A stretch of DNA of 64,000 bases. It comes from Streptomyces sp. CG4 (GTDB lineage: Bacteria > Actinomycetota > Actinomycetes > Streptomycetales > Streptomycetaceae). Where the stretch lies: assembly GCF_041080655.1 (NCBI RefSeq), contig NZ_CP163525.1, forward strand, positions 6,200,001 to 6,264,000, given 5' to 3'. The position numbers and the translations under genes are program-made. This document shows, in pieces, positions 30,515-39,648 of the stretch; positions within the stretch are counted from its first letter, which is position 1; each line of letters opens with the position of its first letter. The notes under the pieces were generated by a model. It ran no database searches, had not been told where the DNA came from, and was given only the letters and a program-made list of their open reading frames with translations.

Positions 30515-32776
30515 ATGGCTCAACAGGCGGGGACCCCCACGAGTGGCGAGCGGCGGATGGCCGTGCTTGAAGGTGTGCTGGAGAGGATCACGTACGCCAA
30601 CGAGGAGAACGGCTACACGGTCGCCCGGGTCGACACCGGAAGAGGGGCCGGCGATCTCCTCACGGTCGTCGGTGCGCTGCTCGGTGCCCAGGTCGGGGAG
30701 TCGCTGCGGATGGAGGGCCGTTGGGGCTCGCACCCCCAGTACGGCAAGCAGTTCCACGTCGAGAACTACACGACCGTCCTGCCCGCCACCGTCCAGGGCA
30801 TCCGGCGATACCTGGGGTCCGGTCTGGTCAAAGGGATCGGGCCGGTCTTCGCCGACCGGATCACGCAGCACTTCGGCACCGACACCCTGCGCATCATCGA
30901 GGAGGAGCCCAAGCGGCTCATCGAGGTGCCGGGGCTGGGGCCCAAGCGGACCAGGAAGATCGCCGACGCCTGGGAGGAGCAGAAGGCGATCAAGGAGGTC
31001 ATGCTCTTCCTCCAGACCGTCGAGGTGTCGACGTCCATCGCCGTGCGGATCTACAAGAAGTACGGGGACGCTTCGATCGCCGTCGTCAAGAACCATCCCT
31101 ATCGACTCGCCGCCGACGTCTGGGGCATCGGCTTCCTCACCGCCGACAAGATCGCCCAGTCCGTCGGGATTCCGCACGACAGCCCGGAGCGGGTCAAGGC
31201 CGGTCTGCAGTACGCGCTGTCCCAGTCCGCCGACCAAGGGCACTGCTTCCTGCCCGAGGAGCGGCTGATCTCCGACGCCGTGAAGCTGCTCGCCGTCGAC
31301 ACCGGACTTGTCATCGAGTGCCTCGCCGAGCTGGCCCAGCCGGGAGAGGACGGCGCGGACCCGGGCGTTGTACGGGAGAAGGTGCCCGGGGTGGACGGTG
31401 GCGACTCCGAGCCCGTCACGGCCGTGTACCTCGTGCCCTTCCACCGGGCCGAACTCTCCCTCTCCGCCCAGCTCCTCCGCCTCCTCCGCACGGACCAGGA
31501 CCGTATGCCGGGCTTCCAGGACGTCGACTGGGACAAGGCCCTCGGCTGGCTGAAGACGCGCACCGGGGCCGATCTCGCGCCCGAACAGGAGGCCGCCGTA
31601 CGCCTGGCGCTCAGCCAGAAGGTCGCCGTTCTCACCGGCGGGCCCGGCTGCGGCAAGTCCTTCACGGTCCGGTCGATCGTGGAGCTGGCCCGCGCCAAGC
31701 GTGCCAAGGTGCTGCTCGCCGCGCCGACCGGGCGGGCCGCCAAGCGACTCGCCGAGCTGACCGGGGCGGAAGCCTCCACCGTGCACCGGTTGCTGGAGCT
31801 GAAACCGGGTGGCGATGCCGCCTATGACCGGGATCGGCCGCTCGATGCCGACCTGGTCGTCGTCGACGAGGCCTCCATGCTGGATCTGCTCCTCGCCAAC
31901 AAGTTGGTCAAAGCCGTGCCCCCCGGCGCCCATCTGCTCTTCGTCGGGGACGTCGACCAGCTGCCCAGCGTCGGTGCCGGCGAAGTGCTGCGCGATCTGC
32001 TCGCCGACGGGAGCCCCGTCCCCGCCGTGCGGCTCACCCGGGTCTTCCGGCAGGCCCAGCAGTCCGGTGTCGTCACCAACGCGCACCGGATCAACGCCGG
32101 GCAGCATCCGCTCACCGACGGGCTGAAGGACTTCTTCCTCTTCGTGGAGGACGACACGGAGGAGGCCGGGCGGCTCACCGTGGACGTGGCGGCTCGTCGG
32201 ATTCCGGCCAAGTTCGGGCTGGATCCGCGGCGGGACGTGCAGGTCCTCGCGCCGATGCACCGGGGGCCGGCCGGGGCGGGCGCCCTCAATGGGCTGCTCC
32301 AGCAGGCCATCACCCCGGGCCGCCCGGACCTGTCCGAGAAGCGGTTCGGCGGCCGGGTCTTCCGGGTCGGCGACAAGGTCACCCAGATTCGCAACAATTA
32401 CGAGAAAGGGAAGAACGGTGTCTTCAACGGCACCGTCGGCGTCGTCACGTCGCTGGATCCGGTCGACCAGCGCCTGACGGTGCTGACGGACGAGGACGAG
32501 GAGGTTCCGTACGAATTCGACGAACTGGACGAACTGGCCCATGCGTACGCGGTGACCATCCACCGTTCGCAGGGGAGCGAGTATCCCGCCGTCGTGATCC
32601 CCGTCACCACCAGCGCATGGATGATGTTGCAGCGGAACCTGCTGTACACGGCGGTGACACGGGCGAAACGGCTGGTCGTCCTCGTCGGTTCACGCAAAGC
32701 GATCGGACAGGCGGTGCGCACGGTGTCCGCGGGGCGGCGTTGCACGGCACTGGACTTCCGGCTGCATGGCGCCTGA
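30515..32776 (+). CDS. RecD2-type ATP-dependent DNA helicase
   Basis: A 753-residue superfamily 1B helicase. The N-terminal part has the helix-hairpin-helix region typical of RecD2 (GLVKGIGPVFADRI, LIEVPGLGPKRTRKIADAW). Helicase motifs follow: GGPGCGKS (Walker A, about residue 375), LVVVDEASMLD (motif II), FVGDVDQLPSVGAGEVL (motif III), and VTIHRSQGSEYP and YTAVTRAK (motifs V-VI). RecD2 proteins lack RecBC partners and act in DNA repair and stability. The ATG at 30515 was chosen as the first good start; ATG 30557 is an alternative. It follows the decayed immunity genes but has normal GC content, so it is core sequence. Confidence 0.9.
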   Translation: MAQQAGTPTSGERRMAVLEGVLERITYANEENGYTVARVDTGRGAGDLLTVVGALLGAQVGESLRMEGRWGSHPQYGKQFHVENYTTVLPATVQGIRRYLGSGLVKGIGPVFADRITQHFGTDTLRIIEEEPKRLIEVPGLGPKRTRKIADAWEEQKAIKEVMLFLQTVEVSTSIAVRIYKKYGDASIAVVKNHPYRLAADVWGIGFLTADKIAQSVGIPHDSPERVKAGLQYALSQSADQGHCFLPEERLISDAVKLLAVDTGLVIECLAELAQPGEDGADPGVVREKVPGVDGGDSEPVTAVYLVPFHRAELSLSAQLLRLLRTDQDRMPGFQDVDWDKALGWLKTRTGADLAPEQEAAVRLALSQKVAVLTGGPGCGKSFTVRSIVELARAKRAKVLLAAPTGRAAKRLAELTGAEASTVHRLLELKPGGDAAYDRDRPLDADLVVVDEASMLDLLLANKLVKAVPPGAHLLFVGDVDQLPSVGAGEVLRDLLADGSPVPAVRLTRVFRQAQQSGVVTNAHRINAGQHPLTDGLKDFFLFVEDDTEEAGRLTVDVAARRIPAKFGLDPRRDVQVLAPMHRGPAGAGALNGLLQQAITPGRPDLSEKRFGGRVFRVGDKVTQIRNNYEKGKNGVFNGTVGVVTSLDPVDQRLTVLTDEDEEVPYEFDELDELAHAYAVTIHRSQGSEYPAVVIPVTTSAWMMLQRNLLYTAVTRAKRLVVLVGSRKAIGQAVRTVSAGRRCTALDFRLHGA

Positions 32777-32888
32777 CCTGGCGCTGGGCAGACGTGGCGA
32801 CCTGCATCACAAAAAATGATCGATCAAATGAGTCGTGAAGGTCACAGAGCACTTCCAGATGCCGTTCGGAGGGGGCAGGATGGGCAAG

Positions 32889-32941
32889 TTGGCGGCACTC
32901 AGTGCCGCCAATGAGCCCAATGGTCGACCCCGAGTGCACTC
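32889..32941. promoter_or_regulatory. Palindromes upstream of citrate synthase
   Basis: TTGGCGGCAC-TCA-GTGCCGCCAA (32889-32911) is a perfect ten-base inverted repeat, and GAGTGCACTC (32932-32941) a perfect palindrome 20 bases further on. Between and after them an 11-base direct repeat (GAGCCCAATGG / GAGCCAAATGG) occurs. They lie 76-128 bases before the citrate synthase start and could be regulator sites; the first could also terminate RecD2 transcription. Confidence 0.45.
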
Positions 32942-33016
32942 TCCTGAGCCAAATGGGGGATGGTAGAGACAGTCAGGGCACCTCGAAGATGAGGCACTAC
33001 GTCGGTGAGGGAAGAC

Positions 33017-34306
33017 GTGAGCGACAACTCTGTAGTACTGCGGTACGGCGACGGCGAGTACACCTACCCGGTGGTCGACAGCACCGTCGGCGACAAGGGC
33101 TTCGACATCGGGAAGCTCCGCGCCCAGACCGGTCTGGTGACTCTGGACAGCGGGTACGGCAACACGGCCGCCTATAAATCCGCTGTCACCTACCTCGACG
33201 GCGAGGCGGGCATCCTCCGCTACCGTGGCTACCCCATCGAGCAGCTGGCCGAGCGCTCCACCTTCCTCGAGGTGGCGTACCTGCTGATCAACGGCGAGCT
33301 GCCCACCGTCGACGAGCTGGCCACGTTCAAGAACGAGATCACGCGGCACACCCTGCTGCACGAGGACGTCAAGAACTTCTACAAGGGCTTCCCGCGCGAC
33401 GCCCACCCGATGGCCATGCTGTCCTCGGTCGTCTCGGCGCTGTCCACCTTCTACCAGGACAGCCACAACCCGCACGACGAGCGGCAGCGCGACCTCTCCA
33501 CGATCCGGCTGCTCGCGAAGCTCCCGACGATCGCGGCGTACGCGTACAAGAAGTCGATCGGCCACCCGTTCGTCTACCCGCGCAACGACCTCGGCTACGT
33601 CGAGAACTTCCTGCGCATGACCTTCTCGGTCCCGGCGCAGGAGTTCGAGCTGGACCCGGTCGTGGTCTCCGCGCTGGACAAGCTGCTGATCCTGCACGCC
33701 GACCACGAGCAGAACTGTTCGACGTCGACGGTCCGCCTGGTGGGTTCGTCGCAGGCGAACATGTTCGCCTCGATCTCGGCCGGCATCAGCGCCCTGTGGG
33801 GCCCGCTGCACGGCGGTGCCAACCAGTCCGTGCTGGAGATGCTCGAGGGCATCCAGGCCAACGGCGGAGACGTCGACTCCTTCATCCGCAAGGTGAAGAA
33901 CAAGGAGGACGGCGTCCGTCTGATGGGCTTCGGCCACCGGGTCTACAAGAGCTTCGACCCGCGCGCCAAGATCATCAAGGCCGCCGCGCACGACGTGCTG
34001 TCCGCTCTCGGCAAGTCCGACGAGCTGCTGGACATCGCGCTGAAGCTGGAGGAGCACGCCCTCTCCGACGACTACTTCGTCTCGCGCAACCTCTACCCGA
34101 ACGTCGACTTCTACACCGGTCTGATCTACCGGGCCATGGGCTTCCCGACCGAGATGTTCACGGTCCTGTTCGCCCTCGGCCGGCTGCCGGGCTGGATCGC
34201 CCAGTGGACCGAGATGATCAAGGAGCCGGGCTCCCGCATCGGCCGCCCGCGCCAGATCTACACGGGCGTCGTCGAGCGCGACTTCGTGCCGGTCGAGGAG
34301 CGCTGA
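33017..34306 (+). CDS. citA: Citrate synthase
   Basis: A 429-residue type II citrate synthase. It starts MSDNSVVLRYGDGEYTYPVV and has the active-site segments LHADHEQNCSTSTVR, LWGPLHGGANQSV, MGFGHRVYKSFDPRAKI (His and oxaloacetate-binding Arg) and GRPRQIYTG. It condenses acetyl-CoA and oxaloacetate, the entry step of the TCA cycle. The GTG at 33017 has GAGGGA five bases upstream; GTG 33005 is in frame but lacks a site. The last 31 bases are copied, with two changes, at 34493-34523. Confidence 0.95.
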   Translation: MSDNSVVLRYGDGEYTYPVVDSTVGDKGFDIGKLRAQTGLVTLDSGYGNTAAYKSAVTYLDGEAGILRYRGYPIEQLAERSTFLEVAYLLINGELPTVDELATFKNEITRHTLLHEDVKNFYKGFPRDAHPMAMLSSVVSALSTFYQDSHNPHDERQRDLSTIRLLAKLPTIAAYAYKKSIGHPFVYPRNDLGYVENFLRMTFSVPAQEFELDPVVVSALDKLLILHADHEQNCSTSTVRLVGSSQANMFASISAGISALWGPLHGGANQSVLEMLEGIQANGGDVDSFIRKVKNKEDGVRLMGFGHRVYKSFDPRAKIIKAAAHDVLSALGKSDELLDIALKLEEHALSDDYFVSRNLYPNVDFYTGLIYRAMGFPTEMFTVLFALGRLPGWIAQWTEMIKEPGSRIGRPRQIYTGVVERDFVPVEER

Positions 34307-34492
34307 CACCTGCCGGTGGGGGCTCTCACCGGTGCTCGGTGGGCCAGTTCTGCCCTCGCCGGTGGCGTCGGTCGGCCTCTTGGGCTCGGGTCGGCGACGG
34401 CCCCGGGTCCGGCCGGGGGTCCGGCCGCCGGCTGAGCCGCTGCCGGATGCCGCGCCCCACGGGCGGATGCCGCGTCCCACGGGCACGGCCCG

Positions 34493-34523
34493 GCGCGACT
34501 TCCTGCCGGTCGAGGAGCACTGA
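34493..34523 (+). repeat. Duplicated 3' end of the citrate synthase gene
   Basis: The 31 bases here match 34276-34306 (the last codons and stop of citA, RDFVPVEER) except for two substitutions, reading RDFLPVEEH-stop in a short open frame. The copy lies 217 bases downstream. A tandem near-repeat CGGATGCCGCGYCCCACGGG lies just before it (34444-34484). No promoter or start makes it a gene. Confidence 0.7.
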
Positions 34524-34639
34524 GCGCGCCGAGTGCCAAAGGGCCTGCCCGGTCGGCGGGCCCGGTAGCAGCGCCGGGAATCGGCGCTGACACGCGGAAA
34601 GCTGGCAGCTGAGACGCGGAAAGCCGACAAGCGAAAAGC

Positions 34640-34692
34640 GGAAGGCGCCCTGTCGCCGGTCCCCCCACGGGCCGACGATCAGGGCGCCTTCC
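34640..34692. terminator. Hairpin downstream of citrate synthase
   Basis: GGAAGGCGCCCTG (34640-34652) and its perfect complement (34680-34692) flank a 27-base loop. It is the strongest inverted repeat after citA and probably ends its transcript, about 330 bases past the stop. Confidence 0.6.
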
Positions 34693-35172
34693 CATGTCCC
34701 GGTGCGGATTCCCCCCACGGGATCCGGCCGGGCGCTCGGAGAGGACAGCGCCTGAATCGCTGTCGGTGAGCAGAATGAGCAAAACTCGTCCTGCCCCAGT
34801 GATGCGGTGCGATCTGCCGGGACAACGCACGCTGGGAGGGCCGCTCAAAGCTCCCCGGTGTACGTGCCCCGGCAACGCATCTCTGAGGAAGTCCCCCAAG
34901 ACATCCCCAGACGCCGGACGACGCCCCCCAAGACGCCGAACCGACATCGCCAACTTAGACCTTCGAACCCCTTCGATGGTTACGTTCGCATCACTGTGAT
35001 CTGCGTCTCTTGCATATGTCCTTTAGGTACGCAAGAGCCCCGATACGGCGATCGGAGCCCAAGCGTAAGGAAGATGCGCGAGCCTTGTGAAGAGCTTATG
35101 TGAGGCTCGCGCCGGACTCTAGGGGGTCTCTCACTTCGGCTTGTGGCGAACCGCCGGTAACCCCGCGGGACT
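34693..35172. other. Long gene-poor gap between citA and copA
   Basis: Together with 34307-34639 this makes an 866-base region without a convincing gene. Open frames exist (for example 34775-34999) but lack ribosome sites and show no family resemblance. The right part is richer in A/T. It holds ATCACTGTGAT, a perfect palindrome at 34990-35000, and the hairpin at 35076-35112. A small RNA is possible; nothing in the sequence proves one. Confidence 0.5.
35076..35112 (-). terminator. Terminator of the copper operon
   Basis: GCGCGAGCCT and AGGCTCGCGC form a perfect ten-base stem with a 17-base loop, 60 bases past the copA stop. On the minus strand it is followed by a T/C-rich stretch (CATCTTCCTT), fitting a terminator for copA. 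Confidence 0.6.
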
Positions 35173-37446
35173 TCAGCGGAAGCGGCGCAGCCGCAGGCTG
35201 TTGGTCACCACGAACACCGAGGAGAAGGCCATCGCCGCCCCTGCGATCATCGGGTTGAGCAGCCCGGCGGCGGCCAGCGGCAGCGCGGCCACGTTGTAGC
35301 CGAAGGCCCAGGCCAGGTTGCCCTTGATGGTGGCCAGCGTCCGCCGGGACAGCCGGATGGCGTCCGCGGCCACGCGCAGGTCCCCGCGCACCAGCGTCAG
35401 ATCGCCCGCCTCGATCGCGGCGTCCGTGCCGGTGCCCATGGCGAGGCCCAGATCGGCGGTGGCGAGGGCGGCCGCGTCGTTGACGCCGTCGCCGGCCATG
35501 GCCACGGTCCGCCCCTCGCGCTGCAGCCGTCGTACGACGTCCACCTTGTCCTCGGGGAGCACCTCGGCGTACACGTTCCGGGCGTCGATGCCGACGGTCT
35601 TCGCGACCGCCTCGGCGACCGTCCGGTTGTCGCCGGTGAGCAGCACCGGCGTGAGCCCGAGGGCGCGCAGTTCGCCCACCGCCGCCTCGCTGGTCTCCTT
35701 GATCGCGTCGGCGACGGCGAGGACCCCGCGGGCCCGCCCGTCCCAGCCGGCCACGACGGCCGTACGACCCTCCTGCTCGGCCTCGCGGGCTGCCCGGACC
35801 ACCTCCTGCGGCAGCACGTCGTAGAGGCGCCCCACGGCCACCTCGCGGCCGTTCACGCGCCCGCGTACGCCTCGCCCGGGGACGTTCTCGAAACGCTCGA
35901 CCGCGGGAAGTGCTCCGGCGCGCTCCTCGGCGCCGGCGGCGATCGCGCGGGCGACCGGGTGCTCCGAGGCGTGCTCCAGGGCGCCGGCGAGGCGCAGCAG
36001 CTCCTGCTCGTCCTCGCCCTCGGCGACGTACACCGCCTGGAGCGTCATCCGGCCGGTGGTGACCGTGCCGGTCTTGTCCAGGACGACGGTGTCGACGCGG
36101 CGCGTGGACTCCAGTACCTCGGGGCCCTTGATGAGGATGCCGAGCTGGGCGCCGCGTCCGGTGCCGACCATCAGCGCGGTCGGCGTGGCGAGGCCGAGCG
36201 CGCAGGGGCAGGCGATGATCAGGACCGCGACGGCGGCCGTGAACGCGGCGACCGTGTCGCCGGTGAAGCCCAGCCAGACGCCGAAGGTCGCGACGGCGAT
36301 GAGGATGACCACGGGCACGAAGACCGCGGAGATCCGGTCCGCGAGCCGCTGCACCTCGGCCTTGCCGTTCTGCGCGTCCTCCACGAGCCGCGCCATCCGG
36401 GCCAGCTGGGTGTCCGCGCCGACCCGGGTGGCCTCCACGACCAGCCGGCCGCCCGCGTTGACCGTGGCACCGGTCACCCGGTCGCCCGGACCGACGTCCG
36501 CCGGCACCGACTCGCCGGTCAGCATCGACGCGTCGACCGCGGAGACGCCCTCGATCACCGTGCCGTCGGTGGCGATCTTCTCGCCGGGCCGTACGACGAA
36601 CCGGTCGCCGACGGCCAGGGCCGACACGGGCACGCGTACCTCACGGCTGTCCCGTAGCACCGCGACGTCCTTGGCGCCCAGCTCCATCAGCGCCTTCAGG
36701 GCCGCGCCCGCGCGGCGCTTGGAGCGGGCCTCCAGATAGCGGCCGAGCAGGATCAGGGCGACGACTCCGGCGGCGACCTCCAGGTAGATGGTGGAGGCGC
36801 CGTCCCTGCGCGCGACGGTGAAGCGGAACTCGTCGTGCATGCCGGTCATGCCCGCGTCGCCGAAGAACAGGGCCCACAGCGACCAGCCGAACGCGGCCAG
36901 TGTGCCGACCGAGACCAGGGTGTCCATGGTGGCGGCGCCGTGCCGGGCGTTGCTCCACGCGGCCCGGTGGAAGGGCGCGCCGCCCCAGACGACGACGGGC
37001 GCGGCGAGGGTCAGCGACAGCCACTGCCAGTTGTCGAACTGCAGCGCCGGGATCATCGCGAGCAGCACCACGGGCGCGGCGAGCAGCGCGGAGACGAGCA
37101 GCCGGTGGCGCAGGGCGCCGAGTTCGGGATCCCGCTCGGGGGTTTCCGGGGCCGCCTCGGGCTCCGGCGCGGGCGGCGCGGGTTCCTCGGCGGTGTAGCC
37201 CGTCTTCTCCACGGTGGCGATCAGGTCGGCCACCCCGACGCCCGCACCGAAGGCGATCTTCGCCTTCTCGGTGGCGTAGTTGACGGTGGCGCTGACGCCG
37301 TCCATGCCGTTGAGCTTCTTCTCCACGCGGGCGGCGCAGGAGGCGCAGGTCATCCCGCCGATGAGCAGCTCGACCCGGGACGTGCCGGCTTCGGAGGTGT
37401 CGCCTATCGGGCTCGCCGGCCCGGTCTCTGTGGTGGTGCTGGTCAT
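35173..37446 (-). CDS. copA: Copper-translocating P1B-type ATPase
   Basis: A 757-residue copper ATPase. An N-terminal heavy-metal domain has GMTCASC (residues 31-37). The membrane metal site is CPC in IIACPCALGLATPT. The phosphorylation motif is DKTGT, and GDGVNDAAAL is the hinge motif. The enzyme pumps Cu(I) out of the cytosol. The single metal-binding domain and 757-residue length are normal for actinobacteria. It follows the copper chaperone gene after 125 bases and is expected to share the CsoR-controlled promoter. Confidence 0.94.
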   Translation of the reverse strand: MTSTTTETGPASPIGDTSEAGTSRVELLIGGMTCASCAARVEKKLNGMDGVSATVNYATEKAKIAFGAGVGVADLIATVEKTGYTAEEPAPPAPEPEAAPETPERDPELGALRHRLLVSALLAAPVVLLAMIPALQFDNWQWLSLTLAAPVVVWGGAPFHRAAWSNARHGAATMDTLVSVGTLAAFGWSLWALFFGDAGMTGMHDEFRFTVARRDGASTIYLEVAAGVVALILLGRYLEARSKRRAGAALKALMELGAKDVAVLRDSREVRVPVSALAVGDRFVVRPGEKIATDGTVIEGVSAVDASMLTGESVPADVGPGDRVTGATVNAGGRLVVEATRVGADTQLARMARLVEDAQNGKAEVQRLADRISAVFVPVVILIAVATFGVWLGFTGDTVAAFTAAVAVLIIACPCALGLATPTALMVGTGRGAQLGILIKGPEVLESTRRVDTVVLDKTGTVTTGRMTLQAVYVAEGEDEQELLRLAGALEHASEHPVARAIAAGAEERAGALPAVERFENVPGRGVRGRVNGREVAVGRLYDVLPQEVVRAAREAEQEGRTAVVAGWDGRARGVLAVADAIKETSEAAVGELRALGLTPVLLTGDNRTVAEAVAKTVGIDARNVYAEVLPEDKVDVVRRLQREGRTVAMAGDGVNDAAALATADLGLAMGTGTDAAIEAGDLTLVRGDLRVAADAIRLSRRTLATIKGNLAWAFGYNVAALPLAAAGLLNPMIAGAAMAFSSVFVVTNSLRLRRFR

Positions 37447-37571
37447 GTCCGGACTCCAGACATCGGACCGGGCCGTGCGGATCCAGTATCAGCTGGTCGG
37501 CACGGCCCGATCGGGGAAAGGTTTCGGTTCCCGCGCGCGGGTGCGGGACCGGTCGTACGGGCCGCTGCGGC

Positions 37572-37811
37572 TCAGACCCGGCCGGCCAGCTCGAAGCCGG
37601 CCTCGTCCACGGCGGCGCCCACCGCCTCGTCGTCCAGCGGGGCCTCGGAGACCACGGTCACCTCGCCGGTCGACGCGACGGCCTTCACCGAGCTGACGCC
37701 GGGGATCTCGGAGATCTCGCCGGAGACGGCGCCTTCGCAGTGGCCACAGCTCATGCCGGTCACCTTGTAGACCGTGGTGACGGAGCCCTGGGTGTCGGTG
37801 TGGGCGGTCAT
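37572..37811 (-). CDS. copZ: Copper chaperone, heavy-metal-associated domain
   Basis: A 79-residue HMA-domain protein with the ligand motif MSCGHC and the ferredoxin-like beta-alpha-beta pattern (AVSGEISEIPGVSSVKA, EAGFELAG). It delivers Cu(I) to CopA. GAGGAG stands seven bases before the ATG. A near-perfect CsoR operator is 71 bases upstream, so copper induction of copZ-copA is very likely. Confidence 0.92.
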   Translation of the reverse strand: MTAHTDTQGSVTTVYKVTGMSCGHCEGAVSGEISEIPGVSSVKAVASTGEVTVVSEAPLDDEAVGAAVDEAGFELAGRV

Positions 37812-37881
37812 GTCGTTACTCCTCGTCGAGGCGTGTGGGGCCGGTGGGGCCCGCGAGGGAACCCCACGTTCTTCAAACACT

Positions 37882-37898
37882 ATACCCCTAGGGGGTAT
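37882..37898 (-). promoter_or_regulatory. CsoR operator of the copper genes
   Basis: ATACCCC-TAG-GGGGTAT, seven-base perfect arms around a three-base centre, matches the CsoR box consensus for copper-responsive repressors. It overlaps the stop codon and last codons of the PrsW-like gene, so the copper promoter lies at or inside the end of that gene. The csoR gene itself is not in the window. Confidence 0.85.
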
Positions 37899-38838
37899 TT
37901 CTCCAAGAGGTGCCCCGGCGAGTCAGCGACCGCACCCAGCCGACCCCGGCCAGTGCCACCAGGGCCGGCCCGCCGACCGAGAACAGCGTGAACAGGTATT
38001 CCTGCTCGGCGCTCGGCCGGACGAGGTACTCCTGGGCGAACGGCCGCCCTTGCGCGCCGGTGCCGGTCAGCCGCGCGACCATCCAGATCGCAAGGCTGTG
38101 CGTGGAGTCCCACAGGGCGTGCAGCAGGGACACGCCCAGGCACGTGCCGAGTACCGGCGCGGTGAGACGGAAGTCCCCGTTCAGGCGGCGCCGGGACAGC
38201 AGCGCTCCGCCGGCGATCGCGGTCCACAGACCGTGCCCGAAAGGCGCGAGCACCCCGCGCAGGAGCTCCGTCTGCAGCAGGGCGCGCAGCCCGATGCCCT
38301 CGCCGGAGACGGCCGCCTCGAAGGCGTACCCGGCGCTCTCCAGGGCCGCGAAGCCGAAGCCGACGGCCGCCCCGAGCGCCAGTCCGGCGCGCGTCCCGCG
38401 CAGGTACGGCTGCCGGCGCAGCACGAACACCAGCGCCGCGAGCTTGGCCGCCTCCTCGATCAGGCCGACGCCGACGAACATCCCGGGGGAGGGGTGCAGC
38501 AGATACGGCCGCGTCAGCGAGGCGCCGAGCACTCCGAGGGTCCCGCCGGCCAGGAAGCAGCCGAGAACCGCGCTGACGCCCAGGTCGCGGCCGTGCCGCT
38601 CGTACGCCCACAGCACGAAGGCGACCGGTACGAGAAAGCTGCCGAGCAGGACCAGGGTCGGCAGCAGTGCGCTGTTCCGTGTCTCGTACGTGACCCACGC
38701 GATCAGCGACCACAGGGCGAGCCCACCGCCCAGACAGCGCCGCCACAGGCCGGCCCCGATGCGGGGGTACGGCGGTGGCGGCTGCTGGGGGCCGGGTATG
38801 CGGGCCTTGGGCGTGCCGGGAGGCGGGGAGTGGCTCAC
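37888..38838 (-). CDS. PrsW-family intramembrane metalloprotease
   Basis: A 316-residue multi-pass membrane protein (about eight hydrophobic segments) with the PrsW motif EEAAK at residues 128-132, the ESAGYAFEA segment and LLHALWDST with a conserved His. PrsW in Bacillus cleaves the anti-sigma factor RsiW; family members in Streptomyces have unknown targets. The N-terminal tail is Pro-rich and cytoplasmic. GTG start with GAGGGG seven bases upstream. Its stop codon sits inside the CsoR operator of the following copper genes. Confidence 0.85.
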   Translation of the reverse strand: MSHSPPPGTPKARIPGPQQPPPPYPRIGAGLWRRCLGGGLALWSLIAWVTYETRNSALLPTLVLLGSFLVPVAFVLWAYERHGRDLGVSAVLGCFLAGGTLGVLGASLTRPYLLHPSPGMFVGVGLIEEAAKLAALVFVLRRQPYLRGTRAGLALGAAVGFGFAALESAGYAFEAAVSGEGIGLRALLQTELLRGVLAPFGHGLWTAIAGGALLSRRRLNGDFRLTAPVLGTCLGVSLLHALWDSTHSLAIWMVARLTGTGAQGRPFAQEYLVRPSAEQEYLFTLFSVGGPALVALAGVGWVRSLTRRGTSWRNTP

Positions 38839-38963
38839 GTCGGTCCCCTCGGACAGCTGCTGGGCGATTTATCCGCACTGTAGGCAGATGTGCCGGGTGT
38901 CGCAGTCCGGGAGGGTTCCGTCGATGACCTGGATCCGGGGCGCTGTCCGGGGGGCTCGCCGGG

Positions 38964-39620
38964 TCACTCGTGGCCGAGTCGGGCGCCCACCAGCGGTTCC
39001 AGGTAGCGGATCAGGACGTCCTTGATCTCCTGGACATAGGCCGTGCGCTCGATGCCGTCGTGGGCGAGGACCAGCTCAAGTCCGGCCTTGTAGATGCCGA
39101 GGCAGACGTGCGCCGTGCGGGTGACGTCGGCCGGGGTGGCCCCGGGCATGAGGGAGGCGAGCAGGCCCTCGATCCGGCTGACCAGCGTGGTGTGCAGCTG
39201 GTCGTGCGTCTCGGCCATCCGGCCCGGGATGTCGGGGCCGTGCATCAGCGTGAAGAACACCGGGTGCTCGGTGTTGAAGGTGATGAACCGGTCGATGGCG
39301 GAACCGATCGCCTCCTCCAGCGGGGTGGCGGGGGCGACCGGGGCCAGTGCCTCGCCGTAGGTCTCCCGCATCTCGTGGACGAGCCGGTCGCCCAGCTCGA
39401 CCGCGATCGCCTCCTTGTTCGGGAAGAACTGGTAGAGCGTCCCCGGTGAGACGCCGGCCTCGCGGGCGATGGCGTTGGTGCTGGCGGCGGCGTAGCCGGT
39501 GGTGCAGAAGACCCGGGCGGCCGCTTCGAGCAGCTGGGCGATGCGGCGCTCCCCGCGGGCCTGCCGGCGGCGCGGCTGCTCCTTCGCCTGCGGCTGCTCC
39601 TGCTCCGAGGTGTCGGACAC
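38964..39620 (-). CDS. TetR-family regulator of the adjacent MmpL exporter
   Basis: A 218-residue TetR repressor: HTH region IAQLLEAAARVFCTTGYAAASTNAIAREAGVSPGTLYQFFPNKEAI (in parts, residues about 26-70) and a helical ligand-binding domain. The Gln/Arg-rich N-terminal tail (EQEQPQAKEQPRRRQARGER) is an extension common in Streptomyces. GTG start with GGGGA upstream. It is divergent from the MmpL gene with two palindromic sites between them, so it most likely represses both itself and the exporter. Confidence 0.88.
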   Translation of the reverse strand: MSDTSEQEQPQAKEQPRRRQARGERRIAQLLEAAARVFCTTGYAAASTNAIAREAGVSPGTLYQFFPNKEAIAVELGDRLVHEMRETYGEALAPVAPATPLEEAIGSAIDRFITFNTEHPVFFTLMHGPDIPGRMAETHDQLHTTLVSRIEGLLASLMPGATPADVTRTAHVCLGIYKAGLELVLAHDGIERTAYVQEIKDVLIRYLEPLVGARLGHE

Positions 39621-39648
39621 GCGTTATCCCCAGCTCTCCAGAAGGCGA

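Noticed and set aside
34332..34523. 63-codon frame ending in the copied citA tail
   Set aside because: Its only protein-like part is the duplicated end of citrate synthase; the remainder is repeat-derived and Pro/Arg-rich.
34775..34999. 75-codon frame in the citA-copA gap
   Set aside because: No ribosome site and basic, Pro/Arg-rich text unlike a folded protein.
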